Assembly: GCA_003010405.1 (NCBI GenBank) | Contig: PJLO01000002.1 | Coordinates: forward strand, 1 to 64,000 | Direction: 5' to 3' | Source of the DNA: Acidobacteriota bacterium | GTDB lineage: Bacteria > Acidobacteriota > Terriglobia > Terriglobales > Acidobacteriaceae | Length of the DNA stretch: 64,000 nucleotides | Shown here: positions 27,244 to 34,782 of the stretch, one piece after another | How the letters are laid out: each line of letters begins with the position of its first letter | How positions within the stretch are numbered: position 1 is the first letter of the stretch | Program-made: the position numbers and the translations under genes | Notes under the pieces: generated by a model | Seen by the model: only the letters and a program-made list of their open reading frames with translations | What the model was told of the DNA's origin: nothing | The model's database searches: none

Positions 27244-27267
27244 AAGGGAGCGCCCAAGCGCTCCCTT
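27244..27267. terminator. Bidirectional hairpin after the micro-gene
   Basis: A perfect 10-bp stem, AAGGGAGCGC (27244-27253) with GCGCTCCCTT (27258-27267), and loop CCAA. The T run is poor on both sides (CAGTGTTTATG on plus). It lies between the micro-gene and the end of convergent rsmE. Confidence 0.7.
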
Positions 27268-27291
27268 CAGTGTTTATGCTGGTAAAACCTA

Positions 27292-27999
27292 TCAGTCCAA
27301 AATCGCCGACACAACTGCCAGTGCGGCAATTGCTGCAGTTTCCGCCCTCAAAATTTGCGAGCCCAAAGTGATGCTGCGCCAGCCGGCTCCGGCAAACTGT
27401 GTTAACTCTTCCTCCGTCCACCCACCTTCGGGACCGACCGCAATGGCGATTGGTGCCGACGCTTCGGTCAGCGCCTCGCAGAGATTTTCGCTTCGCTCGT
27501 TTTCATTCAGGAGCAGGCGCGTCGGAGCGTCCAACATAAGCGCAGATTTCAGCTTCACCGCTTCGTCAATTTGCGGGGAGCGAAGCCGTCGCGATTGCTG
27601 CGCTGCCTCGTGAACAATGCGTCGCCAGCGTTCCACGCGTTTGGCCGCTGCCGTTGCCAGATGCGAATCTGTTCGCCGTGCGATTACCGGAATGATCCGT
27701 GTGACTCCCAATTCCGTGCACTTTTCAATCGCCCACTCCATCCGGTCGAATTTGTAGATTGCCGCCACCAGAACTATCTCGCGCTCGCTCGCTTCGGAGA
27801 CCGCTTCGCCCAGGGAAAACTCCACGCGCTCGTCGGATACAGATGCAATGGAGCCCACTCGCACCGTTTCACCGCAGACAATGTCGAACTCCTGACCGAC
27901 CCGCGCCCGCAGCACTCTTGCCAGGTGCGCAGCGTTTTGTCCCAGCAGGGAAGCGTGGTCATTGGAGAATTCGTCGGCAATCCATCGTCGGCGTGTCAT
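27292..27999 (-). CDS. rsmE: 16S rRNA (uracil-1498-N3)-methyltransferase
   Basis: SPOUT-class methyltransferase of 235 residues that methylates N3 of U1498 in 16S rRNA. An N-terminal PUA-like domain (about 15-70) precedes the trefoil-knot domain with EKCTELGVTRIIPV, VGPEGGW and LGSQILRAETA, all family hallmarks. It is encoded downstream of dnaJ on the same strand but separated by a terminator, so probably transcribed separately. Confidence 0.93.
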   Translation of the reverse strand: MTRRRWIADEFSNDHASLLGQNAAHLARVLRARVGQEFDIVCGETVRVGSIASVSDERVEFSLGEAVSEASEREIVLVAAIYKFDRMEWAIEKCTELGVTRIIPVIARRTDSHLATAAAKRVERWRRIVHEAAQQSRRLRSPQIDEAVKLKSALMLDAPTRLLLNENERSENLCEALTEASAPIAIAVGPEGGWTEEELTQFAGAGWRSITLGSQILRAETAAIAALAVVSAILD

Positions 28000-28124
28000 T
28001 CCTCCAGCCTAAAGCAAGCTGGCTCAGCTTTCAAAAAGGAATGCTTCATGTCGGGCAAAGAAGATCGCTGAGAAAACGTTCTGAAACGGAGTTGCTGGAT
28101 TTGGTGATTATTGACGGAGCAGCC

Positions 28125-28160
28125 AGCAAAAAGAAAAAGCGCGGAATTTGTTCCGCGCTT
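28125..28160 (-). terminator. Rho-independent terminator of the hrcA-grpE-dnaJ operon
   Basis: On the minus strand AAGCGCGGAA pairs with TTCCGCGCTT (10 bp, loop of 4) and is followed by TTTCTTTTT. It lies 20 bp after the dnaJ stop. Confidence 0.9.
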
Positions 28161-28179
28161 CTCAGTTAGCTCGTGACCC

Positions 28180-29310
28180 TTAGCTGAAGATTTCCTTCAC
28201 TTTGTTTAGCAGGCTGTGCTTTTCCGGAAGGTTTTCCTGTCCCAGTGTCTCCGCCAGTTTCTCAATCAATTCGCGTTGCTGCTTCGTAAGCTTAGTCGGA
28301 GTGGAAACGTTCACCTGCACGAAAAGGTCACCGCGTCCATTGCCATTAAGAATGGGCATGCCTTGTTTGCGCACCCGGAAGCTCGTTCCGGTCTGTGTCC
28401 CTGCGGGAACATCCAGCGTCGTCTCGCCTTCCAGCGTTGGAATTTTCAGTGTCGCGCCAAGAGCAGCCTGAGTGAATGATATGGGGATAGCACAATGCAG
28501 GTCCTTGCCGTCGCGTTCGAAGAACGGATGTTCTGCCACATGCAGCACAACGTACACATCGCCTGCCGGGCCACCGTCGAGTCCGGCATCGCCGTGTCCT
28601 GAGTAAAGAATGCGGGTTCCATCCTCCACGCCCGGTGGTACTTTCACCTGCATCGTGTGGGATTTAGTCACAACGCGATGACCTTTGCACGTGGTGCATG
28701 GATCTTCGATCATCGTTCCCGTGCCCTGACAAACCGGGCAGGTGCGCGCTACGCTGATGAACGCTTGCTGATAACGCACCTGGCCATGGCCATTGCACTG
28801 TCGGCACTGGCTGGGTGCTTTTCCTTCCGCTGCACCGGTGCCTTTGCAGGACTCGCAAACCTCGTGGCGTCGTATGGTGACTTCCCTCTCGACGCCAAAC
28901 GCAGCGTTTTCGAATGTGATGGAGAGATCCTCCCGGATGTCATCGCCGCGCTGCGCGCGCGTGCGTCTTCCGCCCCGTCGGCCGCCACCTCCGAAAATAT
29001 CGCCAAAGCCGAACATCTCCCCGAAGATGTCGTTTATGTCTATGTGCTGGAACGGGTTCTGCCCGCCGCCTCCATTGGTGAAAGCGTCATGACCGAAGCG
29101 ATCATATGCAGCGCGCTTCTGCTGATCGCTCAGCACCGAGTAAGCTTCGCTACATTCCTTAAATCGTTCCTCGGAGTCTTTGTCGCCGGGGTTGCGGTCG
29201 GGGTGATATTGCAGCGCCATCTTTCGATAGGCGCTCTTAATTTCGGATTCTGCCGCCGTACGGGAGAGTCCAAGGATTTCGTAGTAATCGCGTTTGACGT
29301 TAGTAGCCAG
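28180..29310 (-). CDS. dnaJ: Chaperone DnaJ, probable CTG start
   Basis: Hsp40 partner of DnaK. The J-domain has HPD at 36-38, followed by the G/F region, four zinc-finger motifs (CESCKGTG, CRQCNGHG, CPVCQGTG, CTTCKGHR), and two beta-domains; the whole is 376 residues, normal for the family. The first ATG (29220) would cut away helix I and part of helix II of the J-domain. The homologous reading continues upstream without a stop to CTG at 29310 (reading LATNVKRDYYEILG, where relatives have MAT...), and an in-frame TGA lies two codons before. Initiation at CTG is therefore inferred. A 6-bp hairpin ACCGCC-TTT-GGCGGT lies upstream. Confidence 0.9.
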   Translation of the reverse strand: MATNVKRDYYEILGLSRTAAESEIKSAYRKMALQYHPDRNPGDKDSEERFKECSEAYSVLSDQQKRAAYDRFGHDAFTNGGGGQNPFQHIDINDIFGEMFGFGDIFGGGGRRGGRRTRAQRGDDIREDLSITFENAAFGVEREVTIRRHEVCESCKGTGAAEGKAPSQCRQCNGHGQVRYQQAFISVARTCPVCQGTGTMIEDPCTTCKGHRVVTKSHTMQVKVPPGVEDGTRILYSGHGDAGLDGGPAGDVYVVLHVAEHPFFERDGKDLHCAIPISFTQAALGATLKIPTLEGETTLDVPAGTQTGTSFRVRKQGMPILNGNGRGDLFVQVNVSTPTKLTKQQRELIEKLAETLGQENLPEKHSLLNKVKEIFS

Positions 29311-29367
29311 TTTTCAAAACACCGCCAAAGGCGGTCGTCCTCCGTGGCGCATACCGCGCCGGTCCAG

Positions 29368-29913
29368 TTATTTATTCGGATTCTGAGCTACGCGAACCAT
29401 TGAGGCGCGCAGCACGCGGTCGCGAAGGCGGTAGCCGCGTTGCAACTCGTCAATGACCTGATGATCCGGCACCTCGTCTGTCTCCACCATCTGGATAGCC
29501 TGGTGCAGGTTCGGATCGAAAGGCTGTCCTTCCGCTACGATCGGCTCCACGCCCAGACGCGTAAGAACGTCGTGGAACTGGCGATCGATCAACTCGATGC
29601 CTGAGCGCAAATCTTCGCTCGAAACGCCTTCAGCCTTTATTGCGCGATCCAGACTGTCCAGAATCGGAAGCAGTTGCTTCAGCGTATCGGTTAGTGCGTA
29701 ATCACGGAAGTCCTGCTGCTCGCGTAGATTGCGTTTGCGGAAATTATCAAACTCCGCCTGCAACCGTGCCAAGCGATCGAGATAAAGTGCGTTCTCGGAC
29801 TTCAGTTTTTCAATCTCCGAAGGCTGCGCGCTGACGGTGTCGCCGTTTGCGGTGCCTTCCGAAAGTTCGTGCTCCACGTCAACAGGAGTGTTTTGATTCT
29901 CTTCGTTTCTCAT
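29368..29913 (-). CDS. grpE: Nucleotide exchange factor GrpE
   Basis: A 181-residue exchange factor for DnaK. An acidic disordered N-terminus (1-30) precedes a long coiled coil (about 33-95, ENALYLDRLARLQAEFDNFRKR) and the beta-wing domain ending in LRDRVLRASMVRVAQ. It begins 9 bp after hrcA and is followed 57 bp later by dnaJ. dnaK itself is not in the window. Confidence 0.95.
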   Translation of the reverse strand: MRNEENQNTPVDVEHELSEGTANGDTVSAQPSEIEKLKSENALYLDRLARLQAEFDNFRKRNLREQQDFRDYALTDTLKQLLPILDSLDRAIKAEGVSSEDLRSGIELIDRQFHDVLTRLGVEPIVAEGQPFDPNLHQAIQMVETDEVPDHQVIDELQRGYRLRDRVLRASMVRVAQNPNK

Positions 29914-29922
29914 GATCTTTAC

Positions 29923-30960
29923 TTATTCCGAATCGTTTAGTAGCTTGTCGAACAATTGCGCAATATAGGAAACAGCGTTGATGGTGTGCTGATAGTCCAT
30001 CCGCGTAGGACCTATCACCGCCAAACGTCCCAGAATTTCTTCGCCGCTGCGGGCAGGAGCCCCGATGAGCACAAAGCTGCTCAGGTCCGGCATTGCCTCT
30101 TCCAAGCCGATGATCACGCGCACCGCTTCCTGGCGCGTATCGACATACGAAGAGAGCAACTCGATAATACGGGCTTTCTCTTCGAGCGTCTTGAGTAACT
30201 GGCGCAGACGCTCAGTGTTGTTCTCTTTCGATACCAGGTTGGCCGTGCCTTCGACGAAGACCTCGGCAGCTTCCTCGTTCGCAGCCAGCGCGCCACTCTG
30301 ATAAAGCTGAGCCACCGAATTCATCAGCTGGTCGTACTCGGAGCGCTCCTGTTCGATGCGGCGTTCCAGTTCGCGACGCACATCCTCAATCACCCAGCCG
30401 CGAAAGTTGTCATTAATATAGCGCGCCGCCAGGTCGAGCTCGGGTTGCGTCATGTTATGTTGCAGCCTCAGCACGCGATCACGGACCAAGCCGCCTCGCG
30501 TAACCATGACGGCCAGCACCCGATAATCCCTGAGTTTCTGGAAATGCACATGCTCCAGTGCCTTGCGAGGCCCCCCTGAAGTCACGGCAACGCCAACCCC
30601 CGAAGAAATGAGCGAGAGCACGTGCGAGGTGCGCTCCATAAACTCCTGAACATCACTCACGCCATGAAAGTAGCGTTGGATGATCTGCTCGTCATCGGGT
30701 TTCAGGGTTACCTGGCCAGAGAGCTTCTCCGCATAATAGCGATATCCGTCTATTGACGGCATCCGTCCGGCCGAAGTATGCGGCTGGGCCAATAATCCAG
30801 CTTCGGCCAGATCTGCCATTACGTTTCGAATGGTGGCCGCGCTCAGTCCTTCACGGTTGCGCCGTGCCAGCGTGCGCGAGCCCACCGGTTCACCCGTGGA
30901 GATGTAAGTCTCAATGATGGCCGTCAGAATTTCTTGCTCACGTTTGCCGATGGTAGCCAT
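29923..30960 (-). CDS. hrcA: Heat-inducible transcription repressor HrcA
   Basis: Repressor of class I heat-shock genes, 345 residues. An N-terminal winged helix (GSRTLARRNREGLSAATIRNVMADLAEAGLL) is followed by the GAF-like dimerisation domain and the inserted domain. The CIRCE operator (TTAGCACTC-N9-GAGTGCTAA) that HrcA normally binds is not visible upstream of this gene between 30961 and 31306, so control of this operon may use a divergent site. The order hrcA-grpE-dnaJ is common. Confidence 0.95.
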   Translation of the reverse strand: MATIGKREQEILTAIIETYISTGEPVGSRTLARRNREGLSAATIRNVMADLAEAGLLAQPHTSAGRMPSIDGYRYYAEKLSGQVTLKPDDEQIIQRYFHGVSDVQEFMERTSHVLSLISSGVGVAVTSGGPRKALEHVHFQKLRDYRVLAVMVTRGGLVRDRVLRLQHNMTQPELDLAARYINDNFRGWVIEDVRRELERRIEQERSEYDQLMNSVAQLYQSGALAANEEAAEVFVEGTANLVSKENNTERLRQLLKTLEEKARIIELLSSYVDTRQEAVRVIIGLEEAMPDLSSFVLIGAPARSGEEILGRLAVIGPTRMDYQHTINAVSYIAQLFDKLLNDSE

Positions 30961-31306
30961 TGCGTATTACCTCACCGCCATCCTGCTGGCTCCATTCCAC
31001 AGGACCGGTCATCTTGCTAATTTAGATGCCCTAGTTTGATTTACGAAGCGGTTTGTGCCCCGTTCTGGTCCGGAGGAACTATTGCAAGTTTAGCAAAGTT
31101 CGCTCAAGTTTGCGAAGATCGGCAATACAGTAGAGGTGCTTCTTCACCTTGGCGATTTATCAAAAACCGGAACGAACTCTCATGATTGAAACCTCCGCTG
31201 TTCCCCTGCCATCTTCACCCAACTGAATGCCCCAAATCGAGCCTCAGTAAGCCTTTGAGCGACACGGAAACTTACTGTGACGGCACCGGGCAGAAGGAGA
31301 AAGAAG
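30961..31306. other. Divergent intergenic region between hrcA and the exported 254-residue protein
   Basis: About 350 bp holding promoters in both directions. No CIRCE palindrome was found. A CAAGTTT motif recurs at about 31083 and 31108 around GCAAAGTTCGC, of unclear meaning. No gene is supported here. Confidence 0.4.
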
Positions 31307-32071
31307 ATGAAAAAGCTTATTTTGGCGTTCGCAGCTTTTGCTCTGGCCTCGATGACCGCCCAGACAATCCCTTTGGGAACGGTTATACCGGTTGTGCTGG
31401 ACTCGTCCATCGACACCAAGAGTTGCAAACCAGGAAAGATGTTAACCGCGAAAATCGCGCAGGATGTGCCCCTCGATCAACACAATAAACTAAAGGCCGG
31501 AACGCGAGTGGTAGGCGAGGTGGCTGAGGTTTCGCCAGCTTCGGGGAAAACACCAGCTATGATCTCCCTCCGATTCAATCGGATTGAGGATGGACAGGCA
31601 ATACGTATAACAACCCACTTGCGGGCCCTGGCTTCACCACTGAAAGTGAGCGGCGCGGACAGGCTAACATCAGGGGATCTTGACGGTTCTCCCTGGGCGC
31701 AAAACGTGTTACAGATCGGCGGCGACGTGGTATATCGCGAAGACGAAAAAGTCATCCGCGGAAATGAGGTGGTTGGCGTTCCGGTTTACGCAGGCGACTG
31801 GGGAGTACTGGCCCATCTTGCACCGAGCATCGACGAGAAGTGTCGCGGCGGGAGCAACAGGCTTCAGGCACTCTGGGTGTTCTCTCATGATGCTTGTGGA
31901 ATCTACGGATATGACGCAGTGATCGCCCAATCCGGCGGACCGGGGGCAATGGGCAAGATCGTGCTCGCTTCCAAGGAAGGAAATCTCAAAATCCGAGGGG
32001 GCAGTGGAATGCTGCTTAGAGTCGATTCAGCAACCGGCCATGTGCCACCCGGAAAATCAGCCGTAAAGTAG
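31307..32071 (+). CDS. Exported protein of unknown function (254 aa)
   Basis: A signal peptide (MKKLILAFAAFALASMTA-QT) is followed by a beta-rich globular part. The stretch IPVVLDSSIDTKSCKPGKM and the later LKAGTRVVGEVAEVSPASG recall, in pattern only, the beta-barrel of TrbI/VirB10-like proteins (aG..v.G.v). It has three Cys in the mature part (C41, and later C.. in EKCRG and HDACG). ATG 31307 has GAAGGAG upstream. It stands alone and I do not recognise the family. Confidence 0.7.
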   Translation: MKKLILAFAAFALASMTAQTIPLGTVIPVVLDSSIDTKSCKPGKMLTAKIAQDVPLDQHNKLKAGTRVVGEVAEVSPASGKTPAMISLRFNRIEDGQAIRITTHLRALASPLKVSGADRLTSGDLDGSPWAQNVLQIGGDVVYREDEKVIRGNEVVGVPVYAGDWGVLAHLAPSIDEKCRGGSNRLQALWVFSHDACGIYGYDAVIAQSGGPGAMGKIVLASKEGNLKIRGGSGMLLRVDSATGHVPPGKSAVK

Positions 32072-32222
32072 CCGGGGTTCGCTTACTGAAATGCCGTCAG
32101 TTAACAAGTCTATTGAGAGTTGGTGCCGCAGGCTGAACCTACCTTAGAATTAGAGACGAATCTCCGAAGGATCAGCCATTTGCAAACAGGGCGGTTGCGT
32201 CCTGCACGAAGGCGGCATACCT

Positions 32223-33770
32223 ATGCTTTTCAAGACCCTGAGCGCAGCCGTATATGGCATCGACGCGAACCTGATCGACGTTGAAGTGGATGTCTCCGGC
32301 GTCAAGATGAATGAGGACCACTTCACCACTGTTGGCCTGCCCGACACTGCCGTGCGTGAGAGCCGTGAGCGCATTCGAGCGGCTCTGAAAAATTGCGGCT
32401 ACGACATTCCTCCTACTCACATCACCATCAACCTGGCCCCGGCGGACTTGAAAAAAGAAGGCTCGGGTTTCGATCTGCCGATGGCGCTTGGAATTCTGGG
32501 GGCCTACGGCGGACTGAAGAAGCAGGATCTGGGAGAGTTCGTGATTGTGGGCGAGCTTTCCTTGGACGGTGGACTGCGTCCGGTGCGGGGTGCGCTGCCA
32601 ATTGCCGTTGCTGCGCGCAAGCGTAAGATTCCGAATCTGCTGGTGCCGGAGCAGAATGCTCGCGAAGCCGCGGTGGTCGACGGCGTCAGGGTGTTTCCGA
32701 TGAAGAGCCTGCTCGACGTGGTGCGTCTCGTCAACACCGGAGTGGGCCCCGAGCCGCTGGTGGTGAACAGCCAGGCATTGCTCGACCAGGTTGAGCACTT
32801 TCCGGTGGACTTCAAGGATGTGCGCGGCCAGCACACGGCCAAGCGCGCCATGGAGGTAGCCTGCGCGGGCGGGCACAATATTCTAATGATAGGGCCTCCT
32901 GGCGGAGGCAAGACGATGTTGACCAGGAGAATGCCGACCATCCTTCCGCCTCTAACCTTTGAAGAAGCGCTTGAGACAACCAAGATTCACAGCGTTGCCG
33001 GAGTGCTGGACGCGGATGGCGGATTAGTTGGCGTGCGTCCGTTTCGCTCCCCGCACCACACCATCAGCGATGCGGGACTGATCGGCGGAGGCGCGGTGCC
33101 GCGTCCCGGAGAAGTTTCCCTGGCGCACAACGGCGTGCTCTTTCTCGATGAACTGCCTGAGTTTCCGCGCAATGTGCTGGAGGTAATGCGGCAGCCGCTC
33201 GAAGACGGAACGGTTTCCATTGCGCGCGCCGCGATGTCGCTGACGTTTCCGGCGCGTTTCATGTTGGCTGCGGCGATGAATCCCTGTCCCTGTGGCTTTT
33301 TCAACGACCGTGCCCGTGAATGCCGATGCACTCCGCCCATGATCCAGCGCTATATCTCGAAAATCAGCGGGCCTTTGCTAGACCGAATTGATATTCACAT
33401 CGATGTCCCGGCGGTGAATTACAAGGAGCTGCGCTCGAAGGCACAGGCGGAGCCATCGGCTGCGATCCGCGATCGCGTATTGAGCGCGCGCGAACGGCAG
33501 TTGAAGCGTTTTCGCTCGGCAGGAGAAAAGATCTTTGCCAATGCGCAGATGGGCTCAAGACAGATTCGCACCTTCTGCGAACTTTCGCCGGACTGCGAGC
33601 GATTACTCGAACGCGCAATGACGCAACAGGGACTCAGCGCCCGCGCCCATGATCGCATCCTGAAAGTCTCGCGTACTGTCGCCGACCTGGAAGGGGCCGA
33701 ACAGTTGGAGGTAAAACACATCGCGGAAGCAATCCAGTACCGAACGCTGGATCGGACGTATTGGGCATAG
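32223..33770 (+). CDS. comM: YifB/ComM-family Mg-chelatase-like AAA+ ATPase
   Basis: AAA+ ATPase of 515 residues. An N-terminal Lon-protease-like S5 domain (about 20-165, [17 protein letters not shown]) is followed by Walker A GPPGGGKT (224-231), sensor and Walker [11 protein letters not shown], and a zinc-finger-like [15 protein letters not shown] insert. In naturally transformable bacteria ComM is a branch-migration helicase that extends heteroduplex; whether this strain is competent is unknown. ATG 32223 has a weak SD (GGCGGCATACCT). Confidence 0.93.
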   Translation: MLFKTLSAAVYGIDANLIDVEVDVSGVKMNEDHFTTVGLPDTAVRESRERIRAALKNCGYDIPPTHITINLAPADLKKEGSGFDLPMALGILGAYGGLKKQDLGEFVIVGELSLDGGLRPVRGALPIAVAARKRKIPNLLVPEQNAREAAVVDGVRVFPMKSLLDVVRLVNTGVGPEPLVVNSQALLDQVEHFPVDFKDVRGQHTAKRAMEVACAGGHNILMIGPPGGGKTMLTRRMPTILPPLTFEEALETTKIHSVAGVLDADGGLVGVRPFRSPHHTISDAGLIGGGAVPRPGEVSLAHNGVLFLDELPEFPRNVLEVMRQPLEDGTVSIARAAMSLTFPARFMLAAAMNPCPCGFFNDRARECRCTPPMIQRYISKISGPLLDRIDIHIDVPAVNYKELRSKAQAEPSAAIRDRVLSARERQLKRFRSAGEKIFANAQMGSRQIRTFCELSPDCERLLERAMTQQGLSARAHDRILKVSRTVADLEGAEQLEVKHIAEAIQYRTLDRTYWA

Positions 33771-33794
33771 GTGGTCAGCGGCAGCGCAGATCGG

Positions 33795-33831
33795 GTGCCC
33801 ATATCTGCCTTCCGTTGGCAGATGTGGGTGC
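33795..33831. repeat. Palindromic repeat copy 1
   Basis: GTGCCCATATCTGCC (33795-33809) pairs with GGCAGATGTGGGTGC (33817-33831) over 15 positions with G-T pairs and a 7-nt loop. The motif CCCATATC/CCCACATC recurs in copy 2. There is no T run after it, so a terminator role is unclear. Confidence 0.6.
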
Positions 33832-33933
33832 TCATTCTACCGACAATTTCATAGAGTTCTCGTCCCGGCGGCGCGTGTCAGCTCATTCGAATGACAATGG
33901 TTGCCGTTCCACCGTGGCCAAGAAAAGATCAGC

Positions 33934-33976
33934 GTGCCTCCCACATCTGGCCAGCAGCGGGCCTGATATGGGCCAC
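33934..33976. repeat. Palindromic repeat copy 2
   Basis: The arm around CCCACATCtGGCC (33940-33952) pairs with GGGCCtGATATGGG with a loop of about 6 nt. The outer GTG/CAC extends it. It shares the CCCAYATC core with copy 1, in the manner of REP-like intergenic palindromes. Confidence 0.5.
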
Positions 33977-34198
33977 CAATCCTTGATTCCTTAGCAAGCC
34001 TAGGGACAAGAAAGCCAGCCGCCATGTACGGCTCGTCCGGCGCGGTGGGCGTACTGTTCGGTGGCGCGTTGCGTTCTAAACTTTCATAGGGTTTTTGCTT
34101 GACACGCAATGCACATTCAGAGATCCTGTTCGGCGACCATTGAGTTTACTTTTCTGAAGTTTCTTGTTTTCTTGGCAGTGAAGGAGAATGTGGCGCAT

Positions 34199-34618
34199 AT
34201 GAAGAAGGCCGGATTGGTGTCTTCAATTTTTTCGCTAGGGTTACTGTTGTTCATACTTGGCTGCGGTCACCCAACAACCCTTGTCTCGATGTCTGTTACT
34301 CCGGCAACTGCCACTGTGGGCCCCGTTGGAGCCGTTATCCCCGTTCAGTACACTGCCTACGGTAACTTCATTCACCCGACCGAAACGCGGGACATCTCCA
34401 GCCAAGTGACGTGGACCTCGTCGGTTCCGATGATCGCAACTGTCAGCAGTACCGGTCTGGCTACTCCCACTGGCACAGCCTGCGGAACGACAACGATTAC
34501 TGCGATGGCCGACAAAAAGCTGATTGGCGGCGTGCACACGACATCTTCAGCCACACTGGTGGCGACCGCCACCTTCACCGTCGCCGATTCAAACGTCCCG
34601 GGATGTCCGTCCAATTAG
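34199..34618 (+). CDS. Small lipoprotein with Ig-like (Big_2-type) repeat
   Basis: A 139-residue protein. The hydrophobic leader ends in a lipobox LFILGC, so Cys22 should be lipidated. The rest reads as one bacterial immunoglobulin-like domain, with the pattern VTPATATVGPVGAVIPVQYTA, WTSSVPMIATVSSTGLATPTGTACGTTTITA, where the SSxPxxATVSxxGLxT motif is typical of Big_2. Its three further Cys may form disulfides. ATG 34199 is used (AAGGAG lies 12 nt upstream). Surface anchoring is likely; no partner is encoded nearby. Confidence 0.75.
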   Translation: MKKAGLVSSIFSLGLLLFILGCGHPTTLVSMSVTPATATVGPVGAVIPVQYTAYGNFIHPTETRDISSQVTWTSSVPMIATVSSTGLATPTGTACGTTTITAMADKKLIGGVHTTSSATLVATATFTVADSNVPGCPSN

Positions 34619-34651
34619 GTCGGCGTCTCAGCTAGACGTCTAGACGTTAAG

Positions 34652-34704
34652 CGCAGCCCTGCTCTCAGTCGTGATTTCATGACGCTATGTTGAGCAGGGC
34701 TGCG
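34652..34704. repeat. Long inverted repeat between convergent genes
   Basis: CGCAGCCCTGCTC (34652-34664) pairs perfectly over 13 bp with GAGCAGGGCTGCG (34692-34704). The loop itself can fold (GTCGTGA-TT-TCATGAC with one mismatch). No T run follows on either strand. It lies between the lipoprotein (plus) and the decarboxylase (minus). Confidence 0.75.
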
Positions 34705-34782
34705 TATACGTTGGCGACTATCGGGGCCAGTAGAGAAGCGGTTCCCAGCATCAAGGCAGAACCGGGAACCCGGCACTGAATC

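Larger units (their letters stand above)
33771..34198. other. Intergenic region with two related imperfect palindromes
   Basis: About 430 bp with no convincing gene, although an 86-codon minus-strand frame exists. Two hairpins share the arm CCCAYATCTG: 33795-33831 and about 33934-33976. Confidence 0.45.

Noticed and set aside
33795-33831. CRISPR repeat
   Set aside because: Only two imperfect palindromic copies with unequal spacing and no cas genes.
33849-34109. 86-codon minus-strand frame after comM
   Set aside because: It crosses one of the palindromic repeats and has no SD or recognisable family.
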